Assembly (NCBI RefSeq): GCF_900102905.1
Contig: NZ_FNFV01000005.1
Location: 248,001 to 312,000 of the forward strand
Length of the DNA: 64,000 nucleotides
From: Meinhardsimonia xiamenensis
GTDB lineage: Bacteria; Pseudomonadota; Alphaproteobacteria; Rhodobacterales; Rhodobacteraceae
Direction of reading: 5' to 3'
Shown here: positions 54,518 to 62,199 of the stretch, in pieces
Numbering within the stretch: position 1 is the stretch's first letter
Layout: each line of letters starts with the position of its first letter
Position numbers and translations under genes: made by a program
The notes under the pieces: model-generated
Seen by the model: only the letters and a program-made list of their open reading frames with translations
Told to the model about the DNA's origin: nothing
Databases searched by the model: none

Positions 54518-55206
54518 CAGGCTTCTCCCTCGCGGCGCGCGGCGACCTCGGCCACCGCGTCTTCGGCTTCGTGACTGACGATCATGCCGTCGCGTTCGCC
54601 CCGCACGATCTCGATGGTCGCCTGCACGATGCGCAGGAGCATCAGCGCGGCGGCAAAGGGCAGCATCGCGTAGGGAATGACCCTGGGCAGCTTGTCGTAG
54701 CGCTCGCCGTAATTGATCGCGTCCTCGAGCCAGCGGAAGAAGGGCAGCATCGGCACCTGATCGGTGACGTAGAAGGCCCGGTCGCGCACGCCGGTCTCGA
54801 AGCCGGTCGGCAGCCAGCGCCCGGAGGTGGGCTGCAGCGCGGCGAAGGGCGCCCAGTAGTCCCACGCGCCCTTGAGAAGCATCACCGCGTAGAGGATGCA
54901 GCACCCCGCCGAGACCAGCGCGAGCACGCGCCGCCGGCCTTCCGGCAGCATCAGAACGACGGCGTCCACCCCCAGATGCGCGCCGATCTTGAACGCATAG
55001 GCGATGCCGAAAAGCACCAGCCAGGCGAACAGGATGAGCGTGACCTCAAGCCCCCAGATCAACTGGCTGTTGAACCCGTAGCGCAGGACCACGTTGGTGA
55101 AGGTCACGAGCACCATCAGGCCGAGAAGAAGCGCGATGATCGTTTCCTCGAGCCTGTGGATGAAGCGGCCGAGGCGGCCGCGCGGCTGATAGCGGCTGGA
55201 TGACAT
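54517..55206 (-). CDS. dctQ: TRAP transporter small permease, DctQ family
   Basis: 229-residue membrane protein with four hydrophobic segments (LEETIIALLLGLMVLVTFTN, VTLILFAWLVLFGIAYAFKI, VLALVSAGCCILYAVMLLKG, VIPYAMLPFAAALMLLRIVQ). It is about 50 residues longer than average because of a polar loop between helices 3 and 4 (residues about 120-165), seen in the subset of DctQ proteins from Rhodobacterales dicarboxylate-type systems. Partner of DctM, one base overlap. It starts 109 bases after dctP, with a hairpin in between. Confidence 0.9.
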   Translation of the reverse strand: MSSSRYQPRGRLGRFIHRLEETIIALLLGLMVLVTFTNVVLRYGFNSQLIWGLEVTLILFAWLVLFGIAYAFKIGAHLGVDAVVLMLPEGRRRVLALVSAGCCILYAVMLLKGAWDYWAPFAALQPTSGRWLPTGFETGVRDRAFYVTDQVPMLPFFRWLEDAINYGERYDKLPRVIPYAMLPFAAALMLLRIVQATIEIVRGERDGMIVSHEAEDAVAEVAARREGEA

Positions 55207-55280
55207 GGCTCCCCTCCCTGCCGTCCGGAATATCCCCGATCGCTCCGGGCCGGCGTCGGCCCGGGGACGGTCGGAATGCC

Positions 55281-55306
55281 CGCGGGCAGGGCGCGCCCCG
55301 CCCGCG
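55281..55306. terminator. hairpin between dctP and dctQ
   Basis: CGCGGGC and GCCCGCG form a 7-bp stem in the dctP-dctQ gap. As with liv, a stem after the binding-protein gene probably sets a higher level of binding protein than permease. Confidence 0.45.
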
Positions 55307-55315
55307 AAGCGAGGT

Positions 55316-56317
55316 TCACATCGACATGTTGATCTTCTGGGCGGCGTCGATGTTCTCCTGGCCGACGTCGTCCTTGAACTTCTCCCAGACGGGCTTCATC
55401 GCATCGACCCAGGCCTGCCGCTGTTCGGGCGTCAGCTGGCGCACGATGCCGCCGGCGGCGATGATCGACTGCTTGGCCGCCTCGTTGACCGCCGTGGACT
55501 CCTTGTTGCGCTCCTCCGTCACCTCGGCCAGGATCTGCAGGAACTGCGCGCGCACGTCCCCGGGCAGGCTGTCGAGCCAGTCAACGGAGGCGACGACGAG
55601 ATAGTCGATGATGCCGTGGTTGGTCTCGGTGATGCCGTCCTGCACCTCGAAGAACTTCTGGCCCCAGATGTTCGACCAGGTGTTCTCCTGGCCGTCGACG
55701 ACGCCTTGCTGCAGCGCGCCATAGACCTCGGAGAAGGCCATCGGCTGCGCGGTCGCCCCGAGCGCCTCCATCTGCGCGATCAGAACGTCGGAGGGCTGCA
55801 CGCGGAACTTCAGGCCCTTGGCGTCGGAGGGCCACAGCAGCGGCCGGTTGGCCGACATCTGCTTCATCCCGTTGTGCCAGAAGGCCAGCCCCTGAAGGCC
55901 GCGGCGCTGCATCGAGTCGAGCATCTTCTGGCCGGTCTCGGACTTCTGGAATGCGTCCACCGCGTCGATGTTCTTGAACATGAACGGCAGGTCGAAGATG
56001 CGGAACACCTTGGTGAAGGTCTCGAACTTCGACAGCGACGGCGCGGCGAGCTGCACGTTGCCCTGCAGCATCGCTTCGAGCACCTGGTCATCGTTGTAGA
56101 GCGTGGAGTTGGGGTAGACCTCCATGCACATCTTGCCGTTCATCTCCTCGTTCACGCGCTGGGCGAGGAGGCTGGCGGCAATGCCCTTGGGGTGACGGTC
56201 GGTGTTGGTGACGTGGGCGAACTTCACCACGATCTCGCCGTCATCGCACTGGGCGGCGGCCACGGAGGGGACTGCCAGGACGGCCGCGATGCAGGCGGCC
56301 TTGATGAGATGGTTCAT
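55316..56317 (-). CDS. dctP: TRAP transporter substrate-binding protein, DctP family
   Basis: 333-residue periplasmic binding protein. The signal peptide is MNHLIKAACIAAVLAVPSVA with cleavage after AAA. The mature protein begins QCDDGEIVVKFAHVTNTDRH; the carboxylate-binding Arg is in KGLKFRVQPSDVLIAQMEAL and the conserved EVYGALQQGVVDGQENTWSN follows. These are standard for acid-binding DctP proteins. Substrate is a carboxylic acid; C4-dicarboxylate (by DctBD neighbours) or a uronate (by the kdu cluster) are the two contextual choices. GGGAGGAAAAC precedes the ATG at 56317. Confidence 0.94.
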   Translation of the reverse strand: MNHLIKAACIAAVLAVPSVAAAQCDDGEIVVKFAHVTNTDRHPKGIAASLLAQRVNEEMNGKMCMEVYPNSTLYNDDQVLEAMLQGNVQLAAPSLSKFETFTKVFRIFDLPFMFKNIDAVDAFQKSETGQKMLDSMQRRGLQGLAFWHNGMKQMSANRPLLWPSDAKGLKFRVQPSDVLIAQMEALGATAQPMAFSEVYGALQQGVVDGQENTWSNIWGQKFFEVQDGITETNHGIIDYLVVASVDWLDSLPGDVRAQFLQILAEVTEERNKESTAVNEAAKQSIIAAGGIVRQLTPEQRQAWVDAMKPVWEKFKDDVGQENIDAAQKINMSM

Positions 56318-56369
56318 GTTTTCCTCCCGGAACTTGCTGGGTATCGGCCGATACGTCCGACCGCCGCCG

Positions 56370-56385
56370 TTCAACGAGCGTGCCA
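56370..56385 (-). promoter_or_regulatory. sigma-54-like promoter upstream of dctP
   Basis: On the minus strand TGGCACG-ctcg-TTGAA matches the -24/-12 consensus TGGCACG-N4-TTGCW with correct spacing; the single deviation is A for C in the -12 box. The start would be near 56358, about 40 bases before the dctP ATG. It is the only convincing promoter in the gap. Confidence 0.5.
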
Positions 56386-56414
56386 GCCTTTTCGCAACAG
56401 CGCCGGCGGGCGTC

Positions 56415-56431
56415 ATGAAATGTCGTTTCAT
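56415..56431. promoter_or_regulatory. inverted repeat 1 in the dctP-dctB region
   Basis: ATGAAA-tgtcg-TTTCAT, perfect 6-bp arms, about 45 bases upstream of the sigma-54-like promoter. Possible activator or repressor site shared by the divergent dctP and dctB genes. Confidence 0.5.
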
Positions 56432-56473
56432 TCCAGACGCATGATGGGCGGCGGTGACTGGCTCGCGCGGCTT

Positions 56474-56491
56474 TGTGCGGATTTTCGCACA
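56474..56491. promoter_or_regulatory. inverted repeat 2, candidate DctD upstream activating site
   Basis: TGTGCG-gatttt-CGCACA, perfect 6-bp arms, about 100 bases upstream of the -24/-12 element, a normal distance for an enhancer site. It resembles the TGTGCGGAnnTCCGCACA type of site I recall for rhizobial DctD, but this was not checked. Confidence 0.55.
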
Positions 56492-56525
56492 GCCTGCCTT
56501 GCGCCCGCAGCGCTCGGCGGAGACC

Positions 56526-58298
56526 ATGCGCGCGCATGATTCGCGCCTGAGCGCGCGGGGTTGGAAAGGCACATTGACACGGATCTCGCGACGCTCGGGC
56601 CTGCTGGCGCTGCTCTCGGCCGCTGCGGCCGTCATCGGCCTTGGCGCCATCTTCGCCATCTCGCTGCGCGCCGAGCTTGCCGATCTCGAGGCCCGCGGGC
56701 AAGCCGTGCTCGCGCAGGCGGCAGGGAGGGTTCTGGGCCAGATATCGCCCTACCAGCAGCTGCCGCGGCTTCTGTCGCGCGATCCGCGGCTGACCGGCCT
56801 TTTCGACGGCTCGGCAGAGCCCGGCGAGGTTGTCGACTTCCTCACCATCACCGCGCTCACGGTCGGCGCGGATGCGATCTACGTGCTGGACGGCTCCGGC
56901 CGCGTCCTCGCCGCCTCCGAGACCGGGCGCGGCGCGCCGGCGATCGGCGAGGCCCTCGGTCGGCGGCCCTATGTGCCCCCGGCCCTGACCGGAGCGCTCG
57001 GCCGCGCGCTCGAGGTCGAGCCGGCGACCGGCCGGCGTCAGATCATCTTCGCCCACGGGGTGTTCGCGGGGAGCCCGCCGCCGACCGGCGTGGTCGTCGT
57101 GCGCGTGAACGCCGATGCGCTGGAATTCGCCTGGGAGGTGGAGCCGGCGGTGCTCACCTTCACCGATCAGCGGGGCCTCGTGTTTCTCTCCAACCGGACC
57201 GAGCTTGCGCTGCTGCTCGATGCAGCCGCCGCTCCCGGCACGCCGCCGCCGCCCGAGACGCGTGGCGCCTTCCCCGCGCGGCGTCCGCTGCACTGGCTGC
57301 ATCCGCGATGGGTTGCGCTCCCCGACGGCGGGGTGCTGCCGCCGCGCGCCCTCGAGCTGTCGCGCCCGATGCCGCAGATCGATCTGGTGGCGCATGTCTT
57401 TCTCGACACGCGCGAGGCGGAGGCGACCGCCGGACTCGTCACCCTTGTCGCGGCCGGCGGCATGCTCACCCTCTCGGCCCTGTTGTGGGCGCTCGGCCAG
57501 CGCCGGCGGCGCCTCGCCGACCGGCTCGCCGCGGAGGCCGCCGCCAACGCCCGGCTCGAGGCCCGTGTCGCGGAACGCACGCGCCAGCTCGAGGCCGCGC
57601 AGGAACAGCTGGTGCAGGCAGGACGGCTGAGCGCGCTGGGGCAGATGTCGGCCGGGATCAGCCACGAACTCAACCAGCCGCTCGCCGCCATCCGCGCCTA
57701 TGCGGAGAATGCCGTCAAGCTGCTCGACCGGGGCCGGATCGCGGAGACGCGAGGCAATCTCGGCGAGATTGCCGGGCAGGCCGAGCGGATCACCCGCATC
57801 ATCCGCAACCTGCGCGCCTTTGCCCGCAACGAGCCGGAGCCGCCGGTGCCGGTGGACATCGGCGCGGCGGTGGCCGAGGCGCTGCGCCTTGCCGCGCCGC
57901 GCGCGCGGGAGGAGGGGGTCGAGCTCGTGCCAGACCTACCCGGAGGGCGGCTCATCGGGCTTGCCGGCGAGGTTCGGCTGCAGCAGGTCGTCCTCAACAT
58001 CGTCAACAACGCCATCGATGCGGCGGCGGGCGGCGAGGCGCCCCGCGTCGAGGTCACGGTCGAGGACCTCGGCGAGCGGGTCGCCATCCGCGTGCGCGAC
58101 AACGGTCCCGGCATCTCCGAGCCGGAGCGCGTCTTCGAGCCGTTCTACACCACCAAGGAAATCGGTGCCTCAAAGGGTCTCGGCCTTGGACTGTCGATCT
58201 CCTACGGCATCATCGGCAGCTTCGGGGGCACGCTTTCGTGTCGCAACCTCGCACGCGGCGCCGAATTCGAGATCATCCTGAGAAAGGCGATGCCATGA
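56526..58298 (+). CDS. dctB: sensor histidine kinase, DctB-like
   Basis: 590-residue membrane sensor. An N-terminal transmembrane helix (LLALLSAAAAVIGLGAIFAI) leads to a periplasmic PAS-like/Cache sensor (about residues 50-310, with PYQQLPRLLSRDPRLTGLF as in DctB), a second helix near 320-340, a coiled linker (ARLEARVAERTRQLEAAQEQ), the dimerisation/H-box GISHELNQPLAAIRAYAENA with His380, and the ATPase with N-box VVLNIVNNAIDAA, G1 DNGPGI and G2 GLGLGLSIS. It senses the imported acid. The ATG at 56526 is chosen; a GTG at 56454 would begin in the control region. ATGA overlap with dctD. Confidence 0.92.
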   Translation: MRAHDSRLSARGWKGTLTRISRRSGLLALLSAAAAVIGLGAIFAISLRAELADLEARGQAVLAQAAGRVLGQISPYQQLPRLLSRDPRLTGLFDGSAEPGEVVDFLTITALTVGADAIYVLDGSGRVLAASETGRGAPAIGEALGRRPYVPPALTGALGRALEVEPATGRRQIIFAHGVFAGSPPPTGVVVVRVNADALEFAWEVEPAVLTFTDQRGLVFLSNRTELALLLDAAAAPGTPPPPETRGAFPARRPLHWLHPRWVALPDGGVLPPRALELSRPMPQIDLVAHVFLDTREAEATAGLVTLVAAGGMLTLSALLWALGQRRRRLADRLAAEAAANARLEARVAERTRQLEAAQEQLVQAGRLSALGQMSAGISHELNQPLAAIRAYAENAVKLLDRGRIAETRGNLGEIAGQAERITRIIRNLRAFARNEPEPPVPVDIGAAVAEALRLAAPRAREEGVELVPDLPGGRLIGLAGEVRLQQVVLNIVNNAIDAAAGGEAPRVEVTVEDLGERVAIRVRDNGPGISEPERVFEPFYTTKEIGASKGLGLGLSISYGIIGSFGGTLSCRNLARGAEFEIILRKAMP

Positions 58299-59527
58299 GC
58301 GGTACGGTTCTTCTTGTTGAAGACGACGAGGCATTGCGGGCAAGCCTCGCGCAGGCTCTCGACCTCGAGGGCCTCGACGTCATACAGACGGCCCAGTTCG
58401 CGCAGGTCCGCCGGGTTCTGCGGGCCAATTTCAACGGCGTGGTGCTCACCGATATCCGCATGCCCGGCCAGGACGGCTTCGAGGTGTTGCGTCTGGCGCG
58501 GTCGATCGACCCGGAAATTCCGGTGGTGATGCTGACCGGCGCGGGCGACGTGCCCATGGCCATTCGGGCGATGAAGGAAGGCGCGCACGACTTCCTCGAG
58601 AAGCCATGCTCCACCGACCACCTGGTGGAGGTGCTCAACCGAGCGCTCGAGCACCGCGCGCTCGTGCTACGCAACCGGGCGATGGAGCGACGGCTCCGGC
58701 GCTCCGATCTCGCCTCGGTCAATTTTCCGGGGCGCGGCGCGGCCAGCACGCGGCTGCGCGAGCAGCTGCGCGCGGCGGCGGAAAGCGGCGCGCATGTGGT
58801 GCTGGTCGGGCCGGCCGGCGCCGGCAAGCGGCTGGCCTCGCACACGCTGTTTCATCTGATGGGGGTGGAGGGGCGTTTCGAGGCCCAGTCGCTGCCACTC
58901 GCGGCCACGTTCCGCCCCCAGCCGGAGACCGCCGTGCTCACCCTCAAGGGGCTCGGTCGCGCCGACGCGGCGACATGGGCCGCCGTGCGCGCGGCACTCG
59001 AGGAGCGGCCGACGCTGCGGCTGATCGGCATCACGCGCGGGCCGGTCCCCGCGGAAATGGCGGCGCTGGCGCCGGTGGTGGTGGAGGTGCCCGACCTGGC
59101 CGCGCGCCACGAGGATCTGCCGGCGATTTTCGAGGAAGTGCTGCGACAGGCGGCGCGCAATGCCGACCGCGACATGCCGCCCGTCAGCCGCGAGGTGATC
59201 GACCGGATCATGGCGCGCCCCTGGCCGGGCAATCTGGCCGAGCTGCGCGCCTTCGCCAACGCCTATCTCAACGGCCAGGCCCCGGGCGACGGCAGGCCGA
59301 TGACGCTCGCCGAGCGGATGGAAGCCTTCGAGCGCTCGGTGCTCGAAGCCACGCTGCGGCGGCATGGCGGAAAGGCATCTGCCGCGGCCGCCGAGCTGGG
59401 GCTGCCTCGCAAGACCTTCTATGACCGGCTGGCGCGCTACGCGCTGCGTCCGCGCGATTTTGCCGCCGGCGAGACTGCGCGCGCCAGCGCTCCCGATGCG
59501 CCGGCCGAAGAGGCCATGCGCAGGTGA
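58295..59527 (+). CDS. DctD-like response regulator with degenerate AAA+ domain
   Basis: 410 residues. Receiver: acidic pocket VEDDE, phosphoacceptor Asp53 in VVLTDIRMPG, Lys103 in EKP. A short AAA+-like region (about 145-325) keeps a Walker A-like GPAGAGKR and the sensor-II-like RPWPGNLAELRAF, but lacks the GAFTGA loop entirely, and the Walker B position that should read LFLDEI reads VLTLKGL. The region is some 40-60 residues shorter than in DctD/NtrC. A Fis-type HTH closes it (LRRHGGKASAAAAELGLPRKT). It should dimerise and bind DNA but not remodel sigma-54 holoenzyme. ATGA overlap with dctB shows they are a cognate pair. Confidence 0.9.
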   Translation: MSGTVLLVEDDEALRASLAQALDLEGLDVIQTAQFAQVRRVLRANFNGVVLTDIRMPGQDGFEVLRLARSIDPEIPVVMLTGAGDVPMAIRAMKEGAHDFLEKPCSTDHLVEVLNRALEHRALVLRNRAMERRLRRSDLASVNFPGRGAASTRLREQLRAAAESGAHVVLVGPAGAGKRLASHTLFHLMGVEGRFEAQSLPLAATFRPQPETAVLTLKGLGRADAATWAAVRAALEERPTLRLIGITRGPVPAEMAALAPVVVEVPDLAARHEDLPAIFEEVLRQAARNADRDMPPVSREVIDRIMARPWPGNLAELRAFANAYLNGQAPGDGRPMTLAERMEAFERSVLEATLRRHGGKASAAAAELGLPRKTFYDRLARYALRPRDFAAGETARASAPDAPAEEAMRR

Positions 59528-59553
59528 GGGCAGGGGGGCGCGCCCCCGCGTCC

Positions 59554-60252
59554 CTATCCCGGTTGAGTCAACTGCCCGGCGGCGACCACGGGGCCAGTCG
59601 GCTGACCGGTGGGCGAGCCGCCCGGCGGTTCGGTGCTGATGGCAAGCGTCGCCCCGGCAAGGCGCGCGGCCAGATCCGCGGGCAGGCGCGCGCGGGCAGG
59701 CGCATCGGGGCCGATCAGGCCCAGCGACACCGGCCGCTCGGCGCCTTGCGGGATCAGCCACAGCTCGAATGCCCGGTCGGGCGGCGGCGCGCCGGTGACG
59801 AGCCGCGCGACGATCTCGCCGCCATCCTCGCGCAGTTCCGCCTCGGCGGCGACCACGAGCGCGCGGTCCTCGGCCGCGATCTCGGCGACAAGGCGCGTCT
59901 CGCCGGGCCCGGTGAAGAGGCCGAGGAAGGCCAGAGCGGCAATACTGGCCGCAAGGGCCAGGGCCGCGCCCAGGGTCCAACGGCGGCGGAAGGGCACCAC
60001 GCGCAGTGCAGCCTTGCCCTCGCCGAACAGACGCGCGTCGATCGCGGCCTTCACGCGGGCGGGCGGCGCGACCGGTTCCACCTCGTCGGCCAGCGCGGCG
60101 AACCGCGCCTGCCATTCCTCGACCAGCGCCGCAAGCTCCGGTTCGCGGGAGAGCCGCGCCTCGAAGGCCGCGCGCTCATCGCCTTCGAGCAGACCGAGCG
60201 CGTATTCGCCGGCCAGCGCGATGTCGTCGCGGTGATGTTCGGCGGCGCTCAT
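59554..60252 (-). CDS. RskA-type transmembrane anti-sigma factor
   Basis: 232-residue membrane protein. The cytoplasmic anti-sigma domain (residues 1-85: EYALGLLEGDERAAFEARLS) lacks a zinc HxxxCxxC motif. One transmembrane helix (LGAALALAASIAALAFLGLF) leads to a periplasmic RskA domain with the family ending LAISTEPPGGSPTGQPTGPV. It should hold the ECF sigma factor at the membrane and release it on an envelope or redox signal by proteolysis. The ATG at 60252 overlaps the sigma gene stop by 4 bases. Its 3' end converges on dctD. Confidence 0.92.
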   Translation of the reverse strand: MSAAEHHRDDIALAGEYALGLLEGDERAAFEARLSREPELAALVEEWQARFAALADEVEPVAPPARVKAAIDARLFGEGKAALRVVPFRRRWTLGAALALAASIAALAFLGLFTGPGETRLVAEIAAEDRALVVAAEAELREDGGEIVARLVTGAPPPDRAFELWLIPQGAERPVSLGLIGPDAPARARLPADLAARLAGATLAISTEPPGGSPTGQPTGPVVAAGQLTQPG

Positions 60253-60797
60253 CGGTCCATGCACTCCTTCAGCGCGATCAGCCCCCGGCGGAGCCAGCTG
60301 CGCATGGTGTTGAGCGGAACGGCGAAGCGCGCAGCCAGTTCGGCATAGCTCGCGCCGTCAAGATAGGCCCCGCGGATCGCCTGCGCGCGGTCGGCGGGCA
60401 GCTCGCCCAGGCAGTCGGCCAGCCGCCTGAGCTCATCCCGGCCCTCGGCCACGCGCTCGGGTCCGGGATCGTCGGCCGCGACCGGCATGGCCGTCACGTC
60501 ATCCGCGCCCGAGGTGGCGGCGCTGCGCTCGGCGCGCAGCCGGTCGATGGCCACGTTGCGGGTCAGCGTCACCAGCCAGGCCATCGGGCTTGCGCCCGTG
60601 CGCCGGTAGCTGGCGGCATTGTTCCAGATCCTGACCCAGGCGTCCTGCAAGGCATCCTCCGCGAGCGACTTGTCACGAAGGACACGGATGCAGAGCCCGA
60701 AGAGTTGCCCCGAGACGGCGGAATAAAGCGCATCGAAGGCCGCGCGGTCCCCCCGCGCGAGCCGCTCGATTGCCGCCTCGATCTCTTCATCGGTCAT
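60249..60797 (-). CDS. ECF RNA polymerase sigma factor (RskA-partnered)
   Basis: 182-residue extracytoplasmic-function sigma factor. Sigma-2 has DAFDALYSAVSGQLFGLC-like helix (residues 20-40) and the -10 recognition region LAEDALQDAWVRIWNNAASY; sigma-4 has LPADRAQAIRGAYLDGASYA followed by ELAARFAVPLNTMRSWLRRG, the -35 recognition HTH. The ATG at 60797 fits the usual length; the frame continues open upstream through the promoter region. Operon with the anti-sigma gene. Its likely targets include its own operon and the divergent exported-protein gene. Confidence 0.93.
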   Translation of the reverse strand: MTDEEIEAAIERLARGDRAAFDALYSAVSGQLFGLCIRVLRDKSLAEDALQDAWVRIWNNAASYRRTGASPMAWLVTLTRNVAIDRLRAERSAATSGADDVTAMPVAADDPGPERVAEGRDELRRLADCLGELPADRAQAIRGAYLDGASYAELAARFAVPLNTMRSWLRRGLIALKECMDR

Positions 60798-60859
60798 CGG
60801 CGGCCATCCTGACCGCAGGCGGTCTGCCGGGCAAGCGGCAAAAAAAATTCGGGCCGTCT

Positions 60860-60887
60860 GCAACTTTTCCGCTGCGGCTTCCGTGAC
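60860..60887 (+). promoter_or_regulatory. possible ECF-type promoter of the exported helical protein gene
   Basis: GCAACTT (60860-60866) and CGTGAC (60882-60887) with about 15-16 bases between resemble the GGAACTT-N16-CGTnn architecture of ECF promoters. It lies about 65 bases before the ATG at 60955. The assignment is tentative. An A8 tract lies nearby at about 60839-60847. Confidence 0.3.
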
Positions 60888-60954
60888 GTCTGTCGAGCTT
60901 CGGATGCACAGCGCGCCGGGGCCAAACCGGGAAACCAATGAAGGGAGAGACCCC

Positions 60955-61593
60955 ATGCTGAACACGATCACGTTTCGTCGCACCGTCCTTGGCGGCGTTG
61001 CCGCGCTGGCGCTCGCCGTCTCTGCGCCGGTGGCGCAGGCCGATCACATCAAGACCGGGGGCGATTTGCGGGTGGCCGTGAACCTGCTTCTGGCCGAGCA
61101 CGTCCACCTCGCCGCCGCCGCCACCGGCTGGGCGATGATGAGCATGGACAGGAACTTCAAGGCCGCCGCCGGGGCGCTCGATGCCAACTCGGTCGATCTC
61201 GCCAACGCCATCGGGCTCGTCTATGGCGACGGCGCCAGGGACGCCTTCCTGCCGCTGTGGCGCAAGCATATCGGCTTCTTCGTCGATTACACCACGGCAA
61301 CGATCAAGGGCAGCAAGTCCGGCCGCGAGAAGGCCGTGGCCGACCTGATGGACTATGCCCGCGACTTCGGCGCCTTCCTGAACTCCGCCAACCCCAACCT
61401 GCCGGCCGATGCGGTCGAGGCGCTGGTCAAGGAGCACGCCGTCACGCTCGCCGCGGTGGTCGATGCGCAGGCCAACCAGGACTGGCCCAAGGCCTATGAG
61501 CTGCAGCGCAAGGCGGCCGCCCACATGCAGATGATCTCCGACGCGCTCGCCGGGGCGATCGTCAAGCAGTTCCCCGACCGCTTTGGCGGGTAA
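60955..61593 (+). CDS. exported helical protein with duplicated His-containing repeats, unknown function
   Basis: 212-residue protein with a signal peptide (RRTVLGGVAALALAVSAPVA, cleavage after AQA). The mature part is wholly helical and seems built of two related halves: DLRVAVNLLLAEHVHLAAAA with FLPLWRKHIGFFVDYTTA, and AVEALVKEHAVTLAAVVDAQ with AYELQRKAAAHMQMISDALA. Each half has a conserved His in an EH(V/A) helix and another in an H-containing helix two helices later, as in a four-helix metal-binding bundle. I do not know the function; copper or iron handling is suggested by neighbours. AAGGGAGAGA precedes the ATG. Divergent from the ECF sigma gene. Confidence 0.82.
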   Translation: MLNTITFRRTVLGGVAALALAVSAPVAQADHIKTGGDLRVAVNLLLAEHVHLAAAATGWAMMSMDRNFKAAAGALDANSVDLANAIGLVYGDGARDAFLPLWRKHIGFFVDYTTATIKGSKSGREKAVADLMDYARDFGAFLNSANPNLPADAVEALVKEHAVTLAAVVDAQANQDWPKAYELQRKAAAHMQMISDALAGAIVKQFPDRFGG

Positions 61594-61605
61594 CGACCAA
61601 GGAAT

Positions 61606-61632
61606 GCCGGGCGGCCCCAGCGGCCGCCCGGC
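61606..61632. terminator. GC hairpin after the exported helical protein gene
   Basis: GCCGGGCGGCC and GGCCGCCCGGC, a perfect 11-bp stem with a 5-base loop, start 12 bases after the stop. No T-run. The remaining sequence to 61777 is GC-rich and shows no other feature except an AGGAG before the cupredoxin gene. Confidence 0.55.
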
Positions 61633-61777
61633 GGCCCCCGCCGACCGGGTGTGACGAGTTCCCCCGGTGGCGCGTAACCGGCCGGCGGGGGGCACCCTCG
61701 CCCCACTGGCGGCGCGGGACCCTGCCGATCTGTCCCTGCAACGGTCCTGCGCCGCTCATTTCTGTCAGGAGACTCCC

Positions 61778-62152
61778 ATGACCACGACCAGACGCACCTT
61801 CCTTGCCCTTTTCGCGGCAGTGCCGTTCGGCGGACTTGCCGGCCGCGCACGCGCCTGTGCCGGGGTGGTGCATGCCAGCGCGACCGTGCACGAGGTGGAC
61901 ATCAAGACCTTCCAGTTCCAGCCGTCGCCGCTGACCATCGCGCCCGGCGACACCGTGCGCTGGACCAACCGCGACGGGATCGAACATTCCGCTACCGCGG
62001 TCGAGACGGGCGCGGGCGGCCAGCCCCTCTTCGACACCGGGCTGTTCGGCAAGGGCGAAAGCCGCGCGGTGACCTTCACCGAAAAGGGAAGCCACGACTA
62101 CTTCTGCACCCGCCATCCATCGATGAAGGGACGCATCGTTGTCGCCGGCTGA
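61778..62152 (+). CDS. cupredoxin (plastocyanin/pseudoazurin-like)
   Basis: 124-residue periplasmic blue-copper electron carrier. The leader has a twin-arginine-like TTTRRTFLALFAAV and ends near ARA-CAG. Type 1 copper ligands are all visible: His70 in RDGIEHSATA, Cys110 and His113 in YFCTRHPSM, and Met116 in the same motif. The core APGDTVRWTNRDG is standard. AGGAGA lies before the ATG. The Tat-type leader suggests export folded with copper. Probably cotranscribed with or near the preceding exported protein, with a hairpin between. Confidence 0.92.
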   Translation: MTTTRRTFLALFAAVPFGGLAGRARACAGVVHASATVHEVDIKTFQFQPSPLTIAPGDTVRWTNRDGIEHSATAVETGAGGQPLFDTGLFGKGESRAVTFTEKGSHDYFCTRHPSMKGRIVVAG

Positions 62153-62199
62153 CGCGGCGCCGCGCGCCTGTGATGCGGGCGGCCTCTTCGCTGCGCGGG

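Noticed and set aside
59532-59549. G5-C5 palindrome between dctD and the anti-sigma gene as a bidirectional terminator
   Set aside because: GGGGGCGCGCCCCC has almost no loop and no flanking T-runs, so I did not list it as a terminator.
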